Part shown: positions 60,688 through 64,000 of the stretch, one piece after another
Layout of the letters: every line of letters begins with the position of its first letter
How positions within the stretch are numbered: position 1 is the stretch's first letter
Assembly: GCA_036925085.1 (NCBI GenBank)
Contig: JAUPFP010000002.1
Span: 13,858,100 to 13,922,099 of the forward strand
DNA from: Brachycybe producta
Lineage: Eukaryota; Arthropoda; Diplopoda; Playtdesmida; Andrognathidae
Direction of reading: 5' to 3'
Length of the DNA stretch: 64,000 nt
The notes under the pieces: model-generated
Told to the model about the DNA's origin: nothing
The model's database searches: none
Seen by the model: only the letters and a program-made list of their open reading frames with translations
Translations under genes and position numbers: made by a program

Positions 60688-63600
60688 CCTCGGTCTCCGC
60701 GGACGGAGATTGTACCGAGGAGGAGGGGGTCATCTTCCCCGGAGTCGGTAGACTCCTGCGAAGAAATGGACGGTGGCTTTAGCGCCGGAGTTATTCCACT
60801 CTGCGCGGAAGCCTCCGTGGCATCGCTGTCTGCATCGGAGGAGGTGTCAGAGACACCAAGTCCATCTTCCTCCCTCACAGTGCAGGTGGGTATATACGGC
60901 TTCAGGTTATCGACATGAAACCGGTCGCGCACCTTCCGACCATACCCGTCTACGAACTCTATCTCGTAGACTAGGTCAGAATACCGTGCGACCACCGTAC
61001 CCCTCTCAGCTTTATAAGCCAAGCTCCATTTCTTCGCCTGACCGAGCTTCCCAGCCTGATCTCTTATCCACACCGGATCTCCCGGCTGGTAAAGAGGAGG
61101 CTGCACACGGCCAGCGTCATACCGCTCTTTCTGCCTTTTCTGAGCAGCCGTCAAACGTTGACGGGCCTGCTCTTCCACGGCTTGCTGGTCGGGCAAGTCG
61201 CGGACTGGACCGTTCGGAAGGAGGTTATCAATCTCCATCCGAGGCTCACGGCCAAACAACAACTGATATGGAGAGACCTGTGTACTCTCCTGGACAGCTG
61301 TTATAAGCCCACATGGCGGGCCGTAATTTTTTCCACCAGTCACGCTGTTTCTTGAGGGGATCAAGGTACCGCTTGATGGTTTCCATTACGGTTTTATTCG
61401 TCCGTTCCGTAAGCCCATTAGCTTGCAGATGGTACGCCGTCGTGAAGTGATGCGCTATGTTATAGCGCTCCCGGAACTTCAGCAGGACTTTGCTGGAGAA
61501 CTGGGACCCACGATCCGAGACAAGAGCTTTCGGCGTGCCATACACCGAAAGGATCTCGTCCTTCAGAAATTTCACAACACAGGCGGCCGTTGCCCTTCGT
61601 ACCGCCCTTGCCACACCATACCGGGTGAAATAGTCAACCATGATTAGTACATAGGTGACTCCACCCACGGAGGCAGGAAACGGTCCAACGAAGTCCATTC
61701 CCCAGGTATCAACTGGGTACTCCGGCACAATCGGTTGGAGAAATCCCTGACTTCAAGCGAACTGTCGCGCTCTCTGACACACCAAACATGACTTAACATA
61801 TTCAGCAGTGTCCCGCTTCATACCAATCCAGTAGAAGCGTGAGCGCAGTCTCTGGTAGGTCTTAAACATCCCGAAGTGACCAGCTTCGGGAATGTCATGT
61901 AGCTTCCTTAGGCAGAAAGCCCTGCATGACCTCGGAACTACCAGAACAGTTCTCAACCAATCCTGGATGGACCTGATGGCAAACAACAAGTCATCTGCCA
62001 CCACAAACTTGAACCGGAGGTTCGAGTTGGGGTCACGGAAGATTTCACTCTTCACCTTGGAGCACCAGCCATCGGCCTCTTGCTCCTTGACCCAATCCAC
62101 CTTGGAATGGATGTGGTAAATAACCTCACCTACGTCGGCTTCGACGTATTCAGGCAAGGAAAGGTCCGCCACATCATGAACAGGATACCGACTCAAAGCG
62201 TCGGCATCCACATGCAGTGTTCCCTTCCTATACTGAACCTTGAACCGGTACTCTTGAAGCTGCATCTGCCAACGCCCCAACCTGCCTTGCAAGTTTTTGG
62301 CTGTCTGCAGATAGCAAAGAGCGTGGTGATCAGTTACGATCACAAACTCCCGGTTAAAGAGGTAAGGACGGAATTTACCCACGGCAAACATGACCGCCAA
62401 GCACTCCTGCTCGGTGACCGAATACCGTGTTTCCGCTCCTTTCATGAGTCGGCTTGCGTAGGCCAGAACATGGGGGACACTGTCCTCCGGTAACTTCTGG
62501 TAGACTACGACTCCCAAGCCGTACCCACTAGCGTCGGTATGTATTATTATCTCACCATGAGGATCGTACATGGTGAGTACTGGCGCTTCGGTTAAAAATG
62601 CCTTTAACCGAGCAAACGCTAGTTTGCACTGATCCGACCACTCGAAGGACGCATCCTTCTTCGTCAGATCATGCAAAGGCCTTGCCACCTTGGCGAAGTC
62701 TTTGATGAACCTTCGATAGTAACCGGCAAGTCCGAGAAAACTGCGGACACCTGTCACGGTCGTCAGGACATCAAACTCCTGGACTGCCCGTACGAGATCC
62801 GGGTCCGGAGCAACTCCCTCGGCACTTACTATGTGACCGAGATAACGTACTTTGTTAAAGCCGAAGAAACATTTCTTCGGCTGGAGTTTCAGCTCCGCCC
62901 CTCGTAACAGTCCAAGGACAGTGGAGAGTCTTTCGAGAAACTGCTCGAAAGTGTTCCCAAAGACGATAATATCGTCCAGGTACACCAGACAAGTCTCCCA
63001 CTTATGTCCTGCCAATAAGAGGTCTAGCGCTCTCTGCATGGTGGCTGGAGCATTACAGAGTCCGAAAGGCATTTTCCGGAACTTGAACAGACCTTGAGAG
63101 CAAATAAATGCCGTCTTCTCAACGTCTGGCTCAGCCATCCGAACCTGCCAGTAACCACTAGCCAGGTCCAAGGTAGCGAAGAACTTCGCACCGGCCAAAG
63201 AGTCGAGCGCATCATCGATGCGAGGCAACGGATACTGATCCAGCTTTGTCTGGGCATTCAGTTTCTGGTAGTCCACACAAAAACGAAAGCCACCATCCTT
63301 CTTGCGAACAAGCAAGATAGGGCTCGCGTAGGGACTACGCGAAGGTTGGATAACCCCTGCATCCAACATCTTCGCCACCTCTTCTTTCTCGACTGCTCTG
63401 GCCGCTGGAGCGGTTCGACACAATCCTTCCCGCACTGGAGGTTGCCCACCGGTGTCAATCGTATGTTCGACCAGAGAGGTTTCATCCAACTCTGTAAAGT
63501 CGAACGCGAAATGATCCCGGCGTGCCAGCAGGAACTCTCGAAGCCGTCTCGCCTCTTCAGGCTTCTGATTGGGACCAATCTTAAGACACTCTTCGAGAGT

Positions 63601-64000
63601 AGGAGCCGTCGCCACGTTGAGCATTTGGCGTCCATTTCTGGACGCCCCTCTCAACTTAGATGAGGACTTCCCTGGTCGAACCATCGTCTGAGTGGGGTCT
63701 CCCCCTCTCAACTTAGACGGCTCTTCCAGCCCCACCACAATGGCAGCCTCCACAGCTTGAGCCGTGGTTACACCCTCTCCTGTTTCCAGGGCAATAGGTG
63801 CATTCCCCACGTTCTCAAGCCAGATATCGTACGTGCCAAGCCGGTTAGCTGCGGCGATACCTGCCACTGCTAACACACCACGTCCACCCAAGGCTTTCCG
63901 GTGCGGCTCCATGAGAAGCAGCTGGCCAGGGCCGGCATGCTCTACCAACGTCACGGATACGACACGTCGTACGTGGGCTGGTAGCCAGACATTCTCCCTC
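60675..64000 (-). pseudogene. pol: gypsy pol (RT, RNase H, integrase), broken
   Basis: The frame enters open at the window edge. The RT region has SPYASPILLVRKKDGG, FATLDLASGYWQV, FRKMPFGLCNAPA and the catalytic YLDDIIVF. RNase H has HTDASGYGLG and VTDHHAL. The integrase HHCC finger (HFGMFKTYQRLRSRFYW, CLVCQRA) follows. An in-frame TGA at 61753-61755 interrupts it right after the finger. The same frame then continues with the integrase core (WGMDFVGPFP, SDRGSQF). Near 61300 a small deletion shifts the frame, and the rest (SPYQLLFGREPR, then the C-terminal domain with FHVDNLKPYIP and an acidic tail) lies in the next frame, ending at 60675. The TGA could come from decay of a methylated CGA. Two lesions mean no full-length product from this copy. 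Confidence 0.9.

Larger units (their letters stand above)
60252..64000 (-). mobile_element. Ty3/gypsy LTR retrotransposon, 3' part, decayed
   Basis: Base composition changes sharply at about 60250: this block is much less AT-rich than the rest of the window. The pol order on the minus strand is protease-linker, reverse transcriptase, RNase H, integrase, which is the Ty3/gypsy order. Gag and protease would lie beyond position 64000. No LTR is recognised at the low-coordinate end. Reading frames contain a stop codon and a frameshift (see pol), so this copy is probably not autonomous. Confidence 0.9.

Noticed and set aside
60640-60700. tRNA gene suggested by a GGTTCGATCC word
   Set aside because: No acceptor stem, D-arm or anticodon arm can be drawn around it. 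It lies in the gypsy 3' region.

Overview
This window is eukaryotic: AT-rich, intron-rich invertebrate nuclear DNA. Every coding exon I could place follows GT-AG splicing, and all reading frames join in phase. The two chemoreceptor-like genes end in three short exons separated by phase-0 introns. That is the ancestral C-terminal layout of the arthropod gustatory/odorant receptor superfamily, so an arthropod is the likeliest source. Nothing in the window fixes the species.

Layout. 1-11 kb: no recognised gene, only dispersed foldback elements and simple repeats. 12.4-18.7 kb (minus strand): two tandem gustatory-receptor-like genes of four exons each (about 414 and 428 aa). Their last three exons are 93-132 bp and were found by comparing the two genes. 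An LTR-like insertion carrying five 34-bp tandem repeats lies in an intron of the second gene. 20.4-21.1 kb: candidate exons with good splice signals. 21-32 kb: repeats, including a three-copy composite element with a nested palindrome and a 731-bp hAT-type element with an exact 8-bp target duplication. 32.2-41.9 kb (plus): a P4-ATPase phospholipid flippase of the ATP8B clade, 21 exons to the stop codon. Its start codon lies in an upstream exon, and two phase-compatible candidates are given at 11.0 kb and 20.9 kb. 42-53 kb: no gene seen, several MITEs. 53.1-59.4 kb (minus): a complete 18-exon UPF1, the nonsense-mediated-decay helicase (1,116 aa). 60.25-64 kb (minus): the 3' part of a decayed Ty3/gypsy retrotransposon running off the window edge.

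The flippase and UPF1 are housekeeping genes with no functional link to each other or to the receptors. What unifies the window is one foldback (MITE-like) family, called family A here. It is a roughly 330-400 bp imperfect palindrome with at least twenty full or partial copies, several inside introns of the flippase and UPF1. Transcripts crossing these introns would carry long self-complementary hairpins.

Points most worth following up are the receptor pair, a duplicated 'poison' splice acceptor inside UPF1 that would create an immediate stop codon in a gene that runs NMD, the family A hairpins, and the alternative flippase N-termini. I saw no tRNA, rRNA or CRISPR array, and nothing I would call a wholly new system.
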